Source: Utricularia gibba
Taxonomy: Eukaryota > Streptophyta > Magnoliopsida > Lamiales > Lentibulariaceae
Direction: 5' to 3'
Length of the DNA: 64,000 nucleotides
Assembly (NCBI GenBank): GCA_002189035.1
Contig: CM007989.1
Span: 558,001 to 622,000, forward strand
The notes under the pieces were generated by a model. The model was not told the origin of the DNA, did not search any database, and saw nothing but the letters and a program-made list of their open reading frames with translations. Shown here one piece after another: positions 63,235-64,000 of this stretch (its first letter is position 1; each line of letters opens with the position of its first letter). The position numbers and the translations under genes were made by a program.

Positions 63235-64000
63235 TCACTCTGTAATTCCAGGGGCTGCGTTCTCGAGATCGATTTCGCCCATCCCAGTATCCTCCTCTTC
63301 TTCACTGTCATCATCACCACTGACTTCCTCGTTTTCTTGACCAAGCTTAGCCATCTGCTCGGCAAGTAGTTTGTCCTCCCGTTCGCTCACCTGAAACCAT
63401 CGAACACCGTTAGCATATGGTGTGCAAATCACAATGGGCGAGTGGAAGTAATTCCCAAGAACATTCCCAGGGAAGGGAAGGCAGCAAAACGCACCGCTCT
63501 AGGCGCCTCCTTAACAGTGAGCTTTCCTTTGTGCTTCTCAATTTCTTGTCTGCAGACTTCAATAGCATCATTAAGAATCCCAATGCCTTGTTCCTGCAAA
63601 GCCCACAATTCAAACATCGGTGAGAATTATTTTCGCAAAAGTGTAGACGAAGACAAAGATGGTTACCTTGTCGAGAGTCTGGGTGTTTAGAACATATGAA
63701 GGCGCGGCTATGAGCTTCATTTTAACAGGACAATCCTTGTTTCCAGTATCTTCTGCTTTACGCATCGCTTCCTGAAGAGACATTTTGAGGGAACATTTTC
63801 AAAACTAGCCCCGATAATGCTGCATAAACATGGAACCAAGAAAACAACCCCAACATAACGGAAACAATTCCTATTTCAGCACATCAAACGCTAGCATATC
63901 AAATTAATCTGAAGGGATTCAAAAGACAGAACATATTCAAAAATAATGCATTTGGGTGAGCCATTGAAAGGACTATGACCTTTATGTGCAAAACACCATC
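63235..64000 (-). CDS. Eukaryotic translation initiation factor 2 subunit alpha, C-terminal part (partial)
   Basis: Part of eIF2, which delivers initiator tRNA to the 40S subunit. The gene continues beyond the window at its 5' side. Exons visible: 64000-63980 (partial, reads DGVLHIK), 63771-63667, 63593-63495 and 63390-63235, all in phase 0 and 127 codons long together. The C-terminal domain is recognisable: DCPVKMKLIAAPSYVLNTQT, KGKLTVKEAPRAVSERE and the plant acidic tail EVSGDDDSEEEEDTGMGEID, ending at a TGA. The regulatory serine phosphorylated by GCN2 is in the missing N-terminal half. No lesion is seen in the part present. Confidence 0.94.

Overview
This is nuclear DNA from a flowering plant, most likely a eudicot. 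The evidence is GT-AG intron-rich genes, AT-rich spacers, TGGGCC/GGCCCA promoter motifs and plant-specific families (group I formin, FRIGIDA-like, MOS7/NUP88, microsomal FAD3, tomosyn-like, subgroup 22-type R2R3-MYB). I see no rRNA, credible tRNA, CRISPR, prokaryotic or viral sequence, and no intact transposon. Gene models were built by hand from splice-site phase; unless a lesion is noted, the exons sum to an open frame.

Layout. 0-5 kb: a plant protein of unknown function (+) and a trypsin-fold protein (+). 5-14 kb: an AT-rich spacer, a group I formin (+) and an ACOT9/10-type acyl-CoA thioesterase (-). 14-23 kb: FRIGIDA-like 3 (+), a mitochondrial FtsH m-AAA protease (-) and, head to head with it, a DHHC palmitoyltransferase (+). 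23-31 kb: a small membrane protein (-), ribosomal protein S15a (+), a RING-CH membrane E3 ligase (-), a Yos1-like ER-Golgi protein (-) and ribosomal stalk protein P0 (-). 31-39 kb: an unknown small gene (+), PH1 (-), MOS7/NUP88 (-) and an SCP-like CTD phosphatase (-). 40-48 kb: a broken omega-3 desaturase FAD3 (-) and a 23-exon tomosyn-like SNARE regulator (-). 50-58 kb: clathrin heavy chain (+, 30 exons). 59-64 kb: an R2R3-MYB (+), mitochondrial SAM50 (-) and the 3' half of eIF2-alpha (-, cut by the window end).

The genes are a typical unlinked plant neighbourhood, although several (clathrin, tomosyn, Yos1, DHHC enzyme) act in membrane traffic.

The most notable signals are these. (1) FAD3 carries a 2-bp deletion in its second histidine box and an in-frame stop in exon 5, with all splice sites intact. 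(2) Single-base losses interrupt otherwise perfectly conserved frames in the formin, clathrin heavy chain (twice) and the MYB, each in a short homopolymer; together with FAD3 this suggests either uncorrected long-read indels or real lesions. (3) A 5' leader segment of about 95-105 bp is shared, in opposite orientation, by Yos1 and clathrin heavy chain, which lie 21 kb apart. I found no convincing evidence of an undescribed multi-gene system.
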